Source of the DNA: Neurospora tetraspora
Lineage: Eukaryota; Ascomycota; Sordariomycetes; Sordariales; Sordariaceae
DNA: 64,000 bases
Direction of reading: 5' to 3'
Assembly: GCF_033439725.1 (NCBI RefSeq)
Contig: NW_026944385.1
Span: 2,451,001-2,515,000 of the forward strand
The notes below the pieces were generated by a model. It was not told where the DNA came from. It saw only the letters and a list, made by a program, of their open reading frames with translations, and did no database searches. The position numbers were made by a program, and so were the translations under genes. Below are positions 23,437 to 35,675 of this stretch, one piece after another; position 1 is the stretch's first letter, and every line of letters starts with the position of its first letter.

Positions 23437-26400
23437 ATGACGGGGACACCAATTGCGACAATGGTGGACTTTACGGGCGGCGCCTTGAACGCTGCCATTC
23501 TCCATGAGACTCCCATCTTCACATTTTCCAAAGAGTATGTCTACTGCCTCTGCTATCATATTGCATGGATGATGACTTACCGCGCATGTGTCTTGTTGCA
23601 GGCGACCATTTCTCGCAGCTGACTTCCTAGCACCTCCGCATATCGCCTCTCCCAAAGCATGGCAGCGCGTCCCCGTTATTGCTCTCCGCCGCTGCGGCCC
23701 GCGCCAAATCTGGAAGCGCGTTGGTGGTCTGGTTATTCCTCCACCCGTCGACCCCGCCTTCGTAGAGCTCGACAGTCGAGGCCGAGGACAGCGAAAACGC
23801 GCGCGCAGCGAACGATACGTACCGACCTTTGCCAACTACAATGTCGACGAGAGATACTATACCGCCCACGACGGAACCCCTGACCTGGCCGAGGCAAGAG
23901 CCTACCTTTCGGCAGCAGCAAGCTATTTGGCCAGGGAAGCACCCGATCCTCGACTCGTTGCCAAGATCCTAGCCCGACGCGCCACCTATCCCGATGACCG
24001 CCTCAATTACGTCCCCAGGAAGCGACACAATTCGCGCTGGCCCCTCCAGCGACTGACGAACCCTACACGCATGCTGGCGGAAATGCAGCCATACATGGAG
24101 CTCAATGTCCCAGCAGAACCAGAGACGGTCGAACCGGCGCATCACATCCAGGGCAAGCAATTGATGAGACGATCGACACGTCGCGCTAGCAGCCGCCTGT
24201 CACTCATCCCATCGGAGGAATCGCCCAGCAAGATGGACTTTTCACCTATTAAACCGCCACTGTCCCGCGCCCCATCACCAGTCAAGCGGTCGCCCACAAA
24301 GCTATCGTCCCCGAGAAAGGTCGCCGAGTCGCCACTACGAAAGTTCAGGGTCACTGCCACTCCTACAAAAGTCATGCTCAAACCGTCGAGGTCCAGTCTG
24401 TCAGCGCAAACCCCCCTCAAGTCTACACCTCTCAAGTCTACGCCCATCCGACCAGCAAGCGTGTCCGAATCCGACAGCGAGGTTACCCCTGCCCATCTCC
24501 TTCACCTATCGCCTTTACTCTTCGACCAGCCCATCCCAGAGACACCGTCAGTTCCAGAACATGAGAACAGGAGACGCATTTCGCTGCTTTCGGCAAGGAG
24601 AAGTGACCATCGCCCCAGCTTCATTACTAGGCTTCTCAAAGAGTTTGAGCGCGACGCCCCAGAACGACGCCACAGCTTCAGCTTGGCAGTCCAAGCTGTT
24701 GCGGATGCCACCATCACCAGTCGTCGGAATTCGGTTGACCCCTCCTGCATTGGCTCTGAAGACGCTGCTGCGCGGGAGAACACGGAGGACACCCAGGAGC
24801 AGCCTGTTGAGCAGGAGCCGGTGCCACCTGCGCCGTCGCGGACATTAGAGGTTGACGTCGGGACGAACCTGGATATCTTCGGTCATCGGAGGAACAATGT
24901 CCAGCCGTGGGCCCAAACCCCAACCCCAACTCGATCTGCGCAAATACCTATCGAGGAACCCACAGTTGCGTCGCCTTCAAAGGCCGTTGATGGCGTTTCT
25001 CTACGTCGCGTTGAGCCGGTTGGATCTGCACCTGCAACTCCTTCAATAGCGGCCATCAATATCCCCGGGGATGTGACAAACAGCGAGAACGATGCAAACT
25101 TGCCCCTTGCACAGGCATCCAGGGACCCTAGCCCTGAGCCTATCTCTCCTGACCAACAACCCGAGCGGAAAGAGTCCCCCGCACCACTCGTTGTTGAGGA
25201 ACCAACCAACACAGAAATTGAGCCCAATGATGGCTTTGAGCCCTTGCATCCCGAAGGATTATCGACCATTCTTGAGGAAGATTCTGTCCTAGAGGCATTT
25301 ACTCCTGTCAAACATCACAACCTGCCCACCAGATCGTCGCCAATGAAGCCTTCGAGCCCAACGCCTCTTGGCCAGGTAAATCTTGGAACGCCTGGTGTTG
25401 GCGCATCCTCTCCCGCTGTCATTCACCAGGAGGGCGCTTCTCTATTTGTACAAGAGCTTCCCAGTGAGGCGCCTTCTAGCCCAACACCTGTCCGACGGGC
25501 AACGCCTGAGAAGTTCGGTTTCGGCGTGCAGCCGTCTGCTATTTCTCATCGGCGCTACTCTGCGGCGCATAAACTACTCATCGAGGCACCATCGGCACCA
25601 AGCGCTGAGAAATCTACTATCGGAGCGTCATCTCCTGCTGCCTCCCAGCAGGAAATTATCGCCACTGAAGAAAAGCCTGAAGAGATGCCTTCAGAAATTG
25701 AGGCGGCCCGTGGAACCACCCCAGAGAACGATGGCGATGACGCCTCGCCTGCTATCGTTGCCGATCATGATGACAAGGGTTCCGATGAAGCCCCGCAGAA
25801 CATGGCATCTAGCCCAGCACCTGTTCGTCAGGCAACTCCTGAAACACTTGGGATGAGCGCCTCGCCTGTTGTCTTCTCTCACAAAGAAAGCACCACTCAA
25901 GACGAGACTGTTGAGGAAAAGACATCTAGTCCAACGTCTCCTCGCCAAGTGTCGCCCGAAATCACGAATACCAACGTCTCCTGCTCTGCTGTCAGTGACG
26001 ATGGCAATATCAACCGCCCCTCTGAGAATGCAGTCGCTCCTTCGAGTCCCATCCAACAGGCAAACCCCTTACCGTTGGTCGCTGACCAAGATACCAGTAC
26101 TGTTGAGGCCGAATCTCCCCGTCCAGCCACACCCGTGACCTCGAATACTGAGGCACCGGTTTCTCCCGCCGCCGGTATAAAAGACAGCACTCCGGAAGAG
26201 GCACCTGAAGATACGCCGGCCACCCCTGCATCGGCATCCTCAATGCGATCCAACCCCTCTGCAGGCCTTATGAATACTGAGGAGCATAAAGAAGAGCCAG
26301 CGCCACGCGAGAGCTCGATAATTGATGAAAAAGATGATTCTGCTCACCCAATTGAGCCTAACGGTCCCTGCCACAATGTAAAGGAAGAGGACCCTAGGCT

Positions 26401-28528
26401 GCCAAGTCCCGAACCGGTTTTGGGTCCTGAGGAGCAATCCTCATCCAATGGTGAAATCACATCCGAGGATGCCCTTACATTGCTCGAAAACCACGTTGTT
26501 GCGACGGAAGATGCCATGGCTGAGTCTCATTCGTCGCCCCAGAGTGGTGATGTGGGAGACAATGGAGAGACTGATTCGTCGGCTTCCTTTGTCGACTCCT
26601 TTGTCCCAACGGACAAGGATGCCAACGAGCTTACTGTTCCGCCTGCTGAGGATAAAGAGGATGAGACCTCCGACACATCATCGGTTATGGAACAAGATGA
26701 CTCTGCTGACCGTTCAATGTCTGCTGAACCACCCACTATTGACGAAGTATTACCCCCCTGCGCAGATGCGCTTGAGGAATCCAGCACCTCCCAGATCCGT
26801 GACTCAACTCCCGAAGAGGAGAGTGATCTCATAGAAACCGCACCTACTGAGTCTGAAGACGTCAGTAATACCCTGGAAGATTCCTCAGAAAGCGCGACAT
26901 CGTCTCCTGGCGACTCCGACGACGCCAACAGCGGCGACGAAATCGAGGTTGTGGAACAAGTTCAGGCGGAGGACTCATTGATGAGCGACGATGAGGACGA
27001 CGTGTCTTTGATTGCCGAGCAACCCCTCCGTGTCGAAAACGACACCCTGTCCTTGCGGTCTCTGCACGAAGAATCCGAGACGGATATGATCCGGAAGTTC
27101 ATCAGCAAAGTCGCCGCCGATAAGAGTGCCAAAGCAGCCGCTGCAGCTGAATTCGAAAACAGAAGTCCACCCAAGGGCGATTCTGGCTCCCCCGCTGAGG
27201 AATCCGAAACTCCTCCCAAGAGGACGCCCCTTAGCGAGAAGAGCCCTAATAGCCCTAGTCCAACTAAAAAGCGTAAGCTTGACGAGCTGAGCAATGAGCC
27301 CAGCAAGGAGGAGTCCCCCAAGACGTCTGGAGAGAGCCCTGTCACTCGGACTGTGAAGCGTCGGAAGGCGTTGGTTGAGAGCTCCCCACCTCCTGCTGAG
27401 GGTGACGATTCGGAAGGTGCTCCTCGCCGGTCTTCGCGCCAACGCAAGACCCTCATCAACCTCAAATCGGCACCGTCCGCCAACTCGATCGCTAAATCCA
27501 CTATACCAGTGCGCATGCCCGGGATGGAGATGATGGATACGGTTAGAGCGCGTAACGAGCAGAAGGACAATGCTGCCGTCACAAGATACAATACTCGGAA
27601 AAACAAGGGCAGCGCTTTGTTCCCACAGATCGTGCTCAAGAAGATGGAAAAGATGAAGAAGCAAGGGAAGGAATACGTCTACAGCTCTAGCTCCGTTGAC
27701 TCCAACAGCGACAAAGCGACAGAGACTGAGAAGAAAAAGAAGAACAAGGGGGTTCGATGGGCAGAAACTCTGGCTAGGTTCCAGGATGATGAAGCATCGG
27801 CGCCCGTTAACTCCAAGACCCGGGCTCTTTCCAGCTCCCTCCTCGCCGATGTCCTCAAGGCAGATGCCGCCCTTGATGACGATATCGATGAGCTCGCTGA
27901 TGAGCCAATAGTAAGCTCTAAGAAGGTCTCCACTCACAGGGTGCTCAAATCAAAGAGCCAGGTAGTTAAGAGCAGGACCGATTCAGCTTCGGAGCCGGCC
28001 ACCTCTAAACCCTCCATCCCCGAGCCCAAGAAGGTCGCGACTCCGACACCGACCCCAACAACGAGGCGGACTGCTGCCGCCCCGCCCATTACCGCTCCCG
28101 CCCCGCCCATTACCGCTCCCGCCCCTACCCCGACAACAAAAGTACTACCAGCACCGACACCAAAATCCACCACCTCGATCTCCAAGGTCACCGCCCCACC
28201 CAAGCGCGCCACCCGCTCCGGCAAGTCACTTGTCCCGACACCTATCAAGATGACAGCCACCACGAAGCCGAAGACTACGGTTCCCGCCGCCCCGCCACCG
28301 CCTCCCCCTGCCCCCCATCGTGGTCCCGGCAGGCCGAGGCTATCCCCGGCGTCGACGACGACAACCTCCACCCCTCACAAAGTCACCAAAACCAGAGCCG
28401 AACCTGCCGCGACCAGCAAGACGGTCGTTACTGCTGCTGCTAGACGGGCGAGTCGGGTTGCTGCGGGGCTGGGGATGAGTGTTAATGGGACGCCGGCGCC
28501 CAAGAGGAGGGGGAGGAGTGCTTCGTGA
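23437..28528 (+). CDS. large disordered nuclear-type protein with AT-hook
   Basis: Exon 1 (23437-23534) and exon 2 (23602-28528) flank a 67-base intron (GTATGT...TTGCAG) and encode 1674 residues. I do not recognise the family. The first 200 residues are the only folded-looking part (ERPFLAADFLAPPHI, YLSAAASYLAREAPDPRLVA). After that come over 1000 residues rich in Ser, Pro and Glu, with dozens of SP and TP sites and repeated phrases such as ASSPAPVRQATPE. The C-terminal part is basic. It has a KKRKL nuclear-signal-like motif at about 1255, a KGVRW motif at 1415-1419 resembling the RVxF docking motif for protein phosphatase 1, and an AT-hook-like RGPGRPR at 1606-1612. These suggest a phosphorylated chromatin-associated protein. 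A second in-frame ATG lies at residue 9. Confidence 0.85.
28080..28121 (+). repeat. 21-base tandem duplication
   Basis: Two exact 21-base units in frame inside the large gene, duplicating seven residues of a Pro/Ala-rich tail. Confidence 0.9.
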
Positions 28529-29480
28529 ATGAGCGAGTGAGCGGCTTGTGGCTTATTTTCTGTCTCAGCATGGGTGTTCGAGAGTCTTGTTAAGGAAGCG
28601 TATGTTTATGGTGCTTTGAAGCTGTCAAGAGGGTTTTCCCATAGGCTGGCCTCCGCGGCCGGACTGAGATGTCGAGTGTGAAGAGTTGAGAGATGCAATC
28701 TCTCATTGTCCAAGTAATTTGAGTAAGCCGAGCCAGGTTGAGCCGGCCTAACATGATTTGCTTTTTATACGGAGTAGGAAGGAGTCACAGCATAGCATGG
28801 CATGGCATGGCGTGTTATGGTACGGGATACGGTATTGGGGCATGATGGATATGGCTATGGATAGATACCACTGCTGGAGTGCTGGAGTGCACTCATGAAA
28901 CGAAGCGATGAATGATACCGAATGTATTCTTGAGCTTGAATGTCCGTTTTCCTTCAAGGACGTGTTGGGTGTCCTTTACAAGTACTGTTGATTGTTCCTT
29001 CGATGTGAGATAGGCTGATATGGTTTAACAGACGGGTGGAGGAAAGGTATAGAACTTTGCTTCTTTGCGTGCTCAGCAGCGGTCCGGTCCGGTCAAGCGT
29101 GGGAAACGGGCAACCGAGAAGGAGTTAAAAGGATAAAAATAGCACCAGTGTGGCTTTGACATAAAAGACCAACTTCCTACGATCGGGTTTTCGGTGTCAC
29201 TTGCAATAATGATGCTCAGAGTGGTAGAGTTCCTTGTTCTGTTCAACGTAGTTGAAGTGTATAGCGAAACTGCCCTGTAAAAACAAGATTTCGAGTAATG
29301 ACGTAGATAGAAAGAAACCTGTGCCAAGGGACCAAATCCTGCCCTTTAAAGCAAAGTAGTTAGTTAAGTTAGTCTTGTTGTCGAAATTCTAACCTGAGTC
29401 CTGGAGTGCACCAAAAAAAAAAAAAAAAAAGTAGATGGCTAACTAGATTCAGCGAGAAAAGTTGCAAAAAATATGAAAGT
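28529..29480. other. intergenic, large gene to tRNA-Gly
   Basis: The 3' flank of the large gene. A CATGG-rich patch lies at about 28793-28812 and an A-run at 29412-29430. No gene is seen. Confidence 0.45.
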
Positions 29481-29551
29481 TGCGCCAGCCGCGAATCGAA
29501 CGCGGGGCCCATCGATGGCAACGATGGATTTTACCACTAAACCACTGGCGC
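29481..29551 (-). tRNA. tRNA-Gly(GCC), copy 1
   Basis: A 71-base intronless gene. The acceptor GCGCCAG pairs with CTGGCGC, the discriminator is A, the anticodon is GCC in loop TTGCCAT, and the T arm is CCGCG/CGCGG. It is identical to the copies at 31736 and 41014. A run of six T follows on the minus strand at about 29466-29471. Confidence 0.97.
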
Positions 29552-30038
29552 TTCTAATTGGATGATTGTAAAAGCGTTCAAACATACCACTTCTATGGGG
29601 TATTTTGCATACGACACGAGCTATTAGGACGATACATACCTAGATGAACTGTGACAGCGAAAAGTTTCCTGAATGATATCTTTCTTCCTCGAAAGAGTTT
29701 CGAAAGTCATAATTTTGAGCTCACTACAGAAGTTAGTTGCATGCATCTCATTTAAATGAAAGGTAAGGCGAACATTTCTCGTAGATTCTTCCTTTTCTCC
29801 ATCACCCACCATACACGCTACTTTCCCAGCTTCCAAACTATCATCACACGCATCCCAAGGAAGGCAAGAGGAGCGACGAACGTACAGTGGAGATCTACCG
29901 AGTTAATAGCATACAGCAACCCTGAAGCTTAGCTGCTGTTTCCAACTTTTTTTTGACCTTCTCTTTCTCCCCTATCTTTTTCACTCAATTTGCACGCACT
30001 ATATGTATAACACATGTCACCAGAACCTGTGACAATAC
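29552..30038. other. flank between tRNA-Gly and degenerate SDR gene
   Basis: No gene is seen; holds the 3' flank of the dehydrogenase remnant. Confidence 0.4.
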
Positions 30039-31360
30039 TCACTGTCGCACATCAAAACAGGAAACTGAAACACCTCCTGCCTTCCCTCCATCCGCTCTTT
30101 CCCTTCTCTTGACACCCTCCTCCCCTTCTTTCATCCCCGCACTCCCAGCCCCAGCCCCAGTCCCCCCATTCCCCAACCCACCCAAAAAACTGGTATGCAA
30201 CGAGTACAGATTCTCATCCTGATTGATCGCCTCAGCCTGGGCAAGTATGTCTTCCAAATCCTGGCCAACATCGACGTACTTGCCTCGCAGGACGTGCTTG
30301 GCAATTCCACTGGCCAGCGCCACGCAGGTCATCCCGTTGAGGTAGGGGGAATCATTGTAGAGGGTGTCGAAGGCGCTGGTGAAAGCGGAGCGAGTGGCGG
30401 CGGCGGGGAGGGTGGAGATTGAGGAGGGGGAGTATTATGCTCTTGCCCGGCCGGGCGTGTTGGTTGGGTGCTAGCGATAAGACGCACGCAAGCAGTGAGG
30501 TTGATCAGCGCCGCCTTGCTTTGCTTGTGCAGTAGCCGGTGCTGTACGGGATGGTCACGGTGCCGGCTCGCGAGGCAATGTTGAGGACGCAGCCGCTGCG
30601 TTGAGACTTGAAGTGGGGAAGGAGAAGATGCATGAGATAGTAAGGGCCGTGGAGGTTCACGGCTAGCTCGTGGATGAATGCTTTGGGAGGTTGAGTGTCG
30701 AACTAGCAAAAGTAGGTAACAGAGCAGGGTCAGTTGCCATGCCCTTGGAGTTACATCCGCGAGCTGCAGGATGGGCATGCCGTCCAAGGAATACGGGGAG
30801 AAACGTACAAGACCCAAACTGTTCGCACCAGCATTGTTGGTTAGGATGTCTATCTTCCCGTGAGCCTCAAGAGTCTGAGACAGTAGGAGGAGGGTTGTTC
30901 GTTGGCCCCAACCTTCCACATGTTTCTCCAGAATCAAATCGAACTGCACAGGATCACGAAAAGTGACACTCGCCTGTTTAAGCAGATCCTCACAGCCCTT
31001 GAGCTCAGCAACATTACACTTGGTGAAGATAACATCACTAGCTCCCAGATTGAGGCATCTTTCCTTGAGTGTCGTCGGCGGTAGGGTGTTGTTATATGTC
31101 AGGACCAGTTTGGCACCAGCGACGGCGAAGGACTCGGCGAGAGCTTGACCTATAGCCCCGGCAGAGCCTTTTTCGTGGTATTAGTAAACAGATCTCAAGA
31201 AAGTTTCATTGCAATACATGAGGAATCTCTTACCAGTGTTGATAGTCACCTTGTCGAGGAGAGCGCCTCTGAATTTATTGGGGTGAATGAAGGGGTAGAC
31301 ATCGTTGTGAGAGCGGGGGGCGAACTGCGGCTTGATGCTTGGGCGAGGTGATTCCCACAT
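30039..31360 (-). pseudogene. degenerate short-chain dehydrogenase/reductase
   Basis: The ATG at 31360 begins a typical SDR lead-in (SHNDVYPFIHPNKFRGALLDK), and the cofactor motif TGSAGAIG is assembled across an intron with strong signals (GTAAGA, branch ACTAAT). NNAG is present after a second likely intron (GTGTCA...CTCAG), and a third lies after NSLGL (GTACGT...GCTAG). The catalytic YxxxK is present as YCTSK. Directly after it a 5-base tandem duplication (TTGCT twice, 30516-30525 on the plus strand) shifts the frame. The following AALINLTACVRLIAS is in the shifted frame. The segment that normally holds the PG motif is missing or unrecognisable. The C-terminal NGMTCVALASGIAKHVLRGK is intact but in another frame, and the tail is longer than usual. 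It was probably an NAD(P)-dependent enzyme of unknown substrate, now inactive. Confidence 0.7.
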
Positions 31361-31735
31361 TTCTTCGAGAGAGATTGTAGAGTAGCGTTCAATATTTGGA
31401 AATCTATGTTTCTTTTCGCTTGGGATGGATCGTGCACTGGCTTTAAAGTCAATCGATTACATCGCCAAAATCAATACAAAGTTTGGCGTCTGTTGAAAGA
31501 TCCGACCCCGAGAATCCGAACGCCGGCAAGACGATGCGGGGAAGAGTCCCAACGTTGTGACCATGTACATTCAGACACGGGATCTGGCTATTATACCTGG
31601 AGGTGTGTTCTCTACATTTACCGTGAGAATTACCCGCGACGAAGGTACTTTTTGCAGCAAATACTGTACAAGTGTCGAGCACAAATGGGCTGCTTATAAC
31701 CACCAACACTCCACTTCCCTACCAATTAAATCACA
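31361..31735. other. 5' flank of SDR remnant
   Basis: Former promoter region of the dehydrogenase and 5' flank of the second tRNA-Gly. No gene is seen. Confidence 0.4.
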
Positions 31736-31806
31736 GCGCCAGTGGTTTAGTGGTAAAATCCATCGTTGCCATCGATGGGCCCCGCGTTCGATTCGCGGCT
31801 GGCGCA
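31736..31806 (+). tRNA. tRNA-Gly(GCC), copy 2
   Basis: Seventy-one bases identical to copy 1, in the opposite orientation, so the two form a 71-base inverted repeat around the SDR remnant. A T-run at about 31818-31823 follows as terminator. Confidence 0.97.
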
Positions 31807-32241
31807 AAGATTCCTTCTTTTTTCGTTATTTTTTCCTCTACTCATCTTCCAATTTTTTTTTTTTTGCCTTCGTCGTTCTCTTTCGCATCATTCCATCTTC
31901 CAACTCTTCTTCTTTAGTTACTCGACACCCCAGCAGTACTCTTTTCCTCGCCATTATCCTTCCTTCCCTTGTATTGACCCGAGACGATATTTCACCTTTC
32001 ATGGTTGGATTTGTCGAGTATTTCATCATTCTGCTTTCCGCACTTCTTTCGACTTCTATCTTGACAGTCGGACTGTGGATACAAACAAGTACTTTCTTCC
32101 CTTCGTTCCCGTTTCCCATTAATACTTTTATCTACCGTACAAAAGAAACAATATGAACATGCCATTTTCCCCACGCTGCCATACTCGCGCATACCCAAGA
32201 AATTAACAAAACGCACTTTTCTTTTCGTCCTTTTCCTCCCG
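31807..32241. other. flank between tRNA-Gly and acyl-CoA ligase
   Basis: T-rich sequence after the tRNA, then the 3' flank of the ligase gene. No gene is seen. Confidence 0.4.
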
Positions 32242-34171
32242 TCAGAGCTTGGAAGTCTTGCGTCTCTCCTCCAGCAGCTTATTACCCAACTGCGCCATCT
32301 CGAACTTGCGCACCTTTCCGCTTCCCGTCAGTGGAACCGTGCTAGGTACGCCATCCAAGCCGAGATAGAAGACGTGCGTGGGAGCCTTGTGCTTGCCCAG
32401 CTTCCGCCTGCACCACTCGCGCACCTCCTCCGTGCTCATTGGCTGATGGCCATTCTCGAGTCCGAGGAAGGCACCGACGACTTCGCCATAGTGCTGGTCC
32501 TTGAGACCAACGACAACGGCCATGGAGACGGCCGGGTGAGCTACGAGACGCTCCTCGATCTCGAGGGGGTAGATGTTTTCGCCACCTGTGTTACCGTCGA
32601 GGTTAGCATGGGAGGAGACGTGTTGGGTTAACCGAAAGCGGTGGACGGAACATACCTCTGATGATGATATCCTTGAACCGTCCGGTAATGGAGCAGTATC
32701 CCTGCTCGTTAAAGACGGCCTCGTCACCGGTGTGCAACCACAACATGCCGGACTCATCCCTCATCATCACCTCGTTCGTCTTCTCCGAGTTGTTCCAGTA
32801 TCCCGCTTGCAGCTGGTAGCCACCAATGCAAAGTTCTCCCTTGGTGCCAATAGGCACGATCTGACCATCCCTATCTACGATCTTGGCGTGGGCATGGGGC
32901 ATCAGGGTGCCGACAGTGGTCAACCGTACGTCAATCGGGTCATCGGTATGCGCGTTGAAGCAGGTCGGAGACGCTTCAGTCAGTCCATAACTTGACGTAA
33001 ATTCGGTCATACCGAGCTTCGAAACGAGCAATTCCATCAGGTAGCGCGGTACGGGGGCACCGGCGATGATACCTGTCCTTAGACGCAAATCGGCAGCCTT
33101 GAGATCCTTGGCTTCGGGGAGGGCGAGGATGCTGTCGAACATGGCGGGGACACCATGGACGGCGGTGCAACGTTCGTCGATGATGGCTTTGAGGGTAGCG
33201 GGGGCGTCAAACACTTCGGCTGGGTAGACAATCTTGCCGCCGTGAGTCATGACGGCCATGAGGCCAAGGACAAGACCGAAGCAGTGGAAAAGAGGTGGGG
33301 GGCAGCACAGAACGTCGTCGGGGCCAAGCTTCATGCGGTCACCGATGAAGCGCGAGTTGTTGACAATGTTGCTAATGCAAAGTCAATTGGAGGGACAGGT
33401 TTGATGAGTGCAGGAAATGGACTCACTGATGCGTGAGCATGGCCGCCTTGGGCAGGCCAGTCGTACCACTGGTGAACTGGAGGTTGCAGACCAGGTGAGG
33501 GAGGACCTTCCTCTCCATGTGATGTAGACGTTCTACGCTGACCTTGAACCCCTTCGAAAGCAACTGATCATAGGTCTGGTAACCCTCGCTATCTCCCCTA
33601 ATGATTACCACCTTGGGAGCCTTGGACTTCATCTTGAGCTCGGCGAGCAGGGGCCCTTGGTCGAGGCGACCGATCTTCTTGGTGGTGAAGAGAACCTTGC
33701 AGTCTGGAAAGTGTGAGCTTGACTAGGATCGATACCGGACATGGCTGGTGCGCGGAAGAGCATACCTGAGAACTCCAAAGCATACTGAGCTTCGGTAGGG
33801 GTATAAGTGTTGTTGAGAATGACGAGGATGGCGCCTATCCTCGTGGCAGCAAAGAAGAGGGAAGCGTACTGCTCGCAGTTTCCAGCCATAATGCCCACCC
33901 TATCACCCACACGAATCCCCAATCCCAGCAAAGCGCGTGCCATAAGCTGACTTTGGTGGTTGAGCTCGTTGTACGTCCATCTTGCGCCTGTCCATGGATA
34001 AACGAGGGCTTCCTGTGTGCCGTGGTGCAGACATTGGAGGTTGAGCAACTCTCCCAGTGTGAGGTCGACCAGAGGAGGATCTGTTGGGCCGTGAAGGAGA
34101 GATGGTCTTTGAGTCTGAGGGAGAACGGCTCCCTCCTCAACGGTTGTTGGTACCAATGCTGGTGAAGACAT
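32242..34171 (-). CDS. sidI: peroxisomal acyl-CoA ligase, SidI-like
   Basis: Four exons (34171-33766, 33703-33427, 33371-32656, 32585-32242) encode 580 residues. No in-frame ATG lies upstream of 34171. It is an AMP-forming acyl-CoA synthetase with the ATP-binding FTSGTTGLPKAAMLTH at about 213-228, YGLTEASP, TGDEAVFNEQGYCSITGRFK and the C-terminal catalytic lysine in PLTGSGKVRK. The protein ends in Ser-Lys-Leu, a canonical PTS1 peroxisome signal. Its closest relatives by pattern are the ACSF2/SidI type. SidI makes mevalonyl-CoA for the anhydromevalonyl arms of extracellular siderophores. The divergent neighbour is a hydroxyornithine acyltransferase and the shared promoter has five iron-GATA sites, which supports SidI over a generic medium-chain ligase. 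Substrate specificity cannot be read from sequence. Confidence 0.85.
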
Positions 34172-34633
34172 GTTGTGTATTGTGAAATGAGATATTATTG
34201 GCCCGTTTGAAAGAGTCCAGTTGGAGGGGGAGAGTAGGAGGCAAAAGAAAAGCAAAGGGTATTAATCACTCGATAATACTGTACAATGACGGACTGGCTG
34301 GCCACCGACGACTTCAGGACGAGGCGGGACGGGATTCAAGGGTATTTGGAAGCATACCAACAAAACAGAGCAGGAAGGTTTACGTATGATGGGATGCAAC
34401 CAGCAGAAAACCGGGACACATCAGCCAAGCTGCCCTAGAAGCTTCGTAGGCCCAGAACTCGTCTTCGTTTTCAACTGGTGGTGGTCAGTCATCGGCCACA
34501 GTGGGGATGGGGGGAGCTGCTCAGTTCCCACTTTGGGACACGGCGGACATGACGGATCGTCGACGAACTCGGTGATATTGCCCGATTGCGGTGCTGTCTG
34601 CTGTCTGCTGCCTCCTTGATGTTGATCTAATCA

Positions 34634-34642
34634 ATCTGATAA
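34634..34642 (+). promoter_or_regulatory. iron GATA (SRE/SreA) site 1
   Basis: Exact ATCTGATAA, 463 bases upstream of the sidI-like ATG. Confidence 0.7.
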
Positions 34643-35005
34643 GATCTTTCCTGGCACAGCCTTGTGAAGGCGAGGAGGGTCAACCTCCAATGACCTCCGG
34701 GTTCCCTTCATGGTGCTCCATCTTGAGCTGGAGTCGCAGAGTGGTGAGAAAGCCGTGAGTGACATTGACACATGTTCAACGTCCTAAATCCCGGACTGAT
34801 GAAGCAACCCGGTCCTCGGCTGATGGCGGATGGCATCGTGGCATCCAGCGTTTAAGAGAGGATGGAGACAGAAATGGAGACGGAACTGGAGTCGCAAGTG
34901 GGACTTGGGACGAAGAATTTTTCAGAAAATTGGGGTCGTGGAAGAATCGACAGGGGAAAAAGGAAGGGAAGAGGCAGGAAGTGGAGAGGCTGCGTCGTTA
35001 GTTCC

Positions 35006-35014
35006 ATCTGATAA
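35006..35014 (+). promoter_or_regulatory. iron GATA (SRE/SreA) site 2
   Basis: Exact ATCTGATAA near the middle of the divergent promoter. Confidence 0.7.
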
Positions 35015-35230
35015 CTCAAAATGCAACGGTGAGTCGAAGCAGAGGTCGCAAAGAGACGGGAAGGATGCAATGAATGCACAGTGTTGGCCCCTCGGTAGTG
35101 TACTGCACCGGATTACATACAGGACTGCTGAAACCACACGCCGTTCAGGCACATGTCGCTTATATACATATGTAAATAACCCCTTCCCGTTTGTTGACAA
35201 AATGCCGCAAAGATCGTCCGACAGAAAAGG

Positions 35231-35239
35231 ATCTGATAA
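35231..35239 (+). promoter_or_regulatory. iron GATA (SRE/SreA) site 3
   Basis: Exact ATCTGATAA, followed by G as in many SreA sites. Confidence 0.7.
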
Positions 35240-35618
35240 GAATTTCGAATTTCCCTTATTGCCAAGGTTCCCCATCATCCATCCTTCCCCCCCTTCGCCG
35301 TGATGTCTCCTCCATGTTTCCATTGCCCCTCCTCCCGTCCCTCCCCTTCTTGACCTTCTCTCCCCATGCCAATTCCCGCAATGAGAAAGACACTTGTACG
35401 AGATTCATTTTCACAAAGTTTTCAAGGAAGAACAACGGGTTGAGCCCTGCAACGTTTGCCAGCTCCCCGTGCTTGTCTGTTTCGTTTATTCGGCCTCCAC
35501 GGCTGTTTCGTTTCAAATGTTGCGCGGCAAGAATGCCGAGGAAGCCCACCTCCTCCGCCCCCGGACCGCTCCGAATTCGGGTGTGCCAACGAAAGTGGGA
35601 CGGCAGGTGAGGGAAAAA

Positions 35619-35627
35619 TTATCAGAT
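35619..35627 (-). promoter_or_regulatory. iron GATA (SRE/SreA) site 4
   Basis: ATCTGATAA on the minus strand. It is paired with site 5 at 48-base spacing, and both share the flank TTATCAGATCCG. Confidence 0.75.
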
Positions 35628-35666
35628 CCGCCCGGACCCACTCTTTGGCGTCCGACTGGAGTAAAG

Positions 35667-35675
35667 TTATCAGAT
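35667..35675 (-). promoter_or_regulatory. iron GATA (SRE/SreA) site 5
   Basis: ATCTGATAA on the minus strand, 520 bases upstream of the sidF-like ATG and in the same orientation and context as site 4. Confidence 0.75.

Noticed and set aside
28793-28812. CATGG-rich patch as a functional repeat
   Set aside because: The units are few and imperfect and lie in a 3' flank, so this is simple sequence.
34172-34255. Longer N-terminus for the SidI-like protein
   Set aside because: The frame is open but contains no ATG upstream of 34171.
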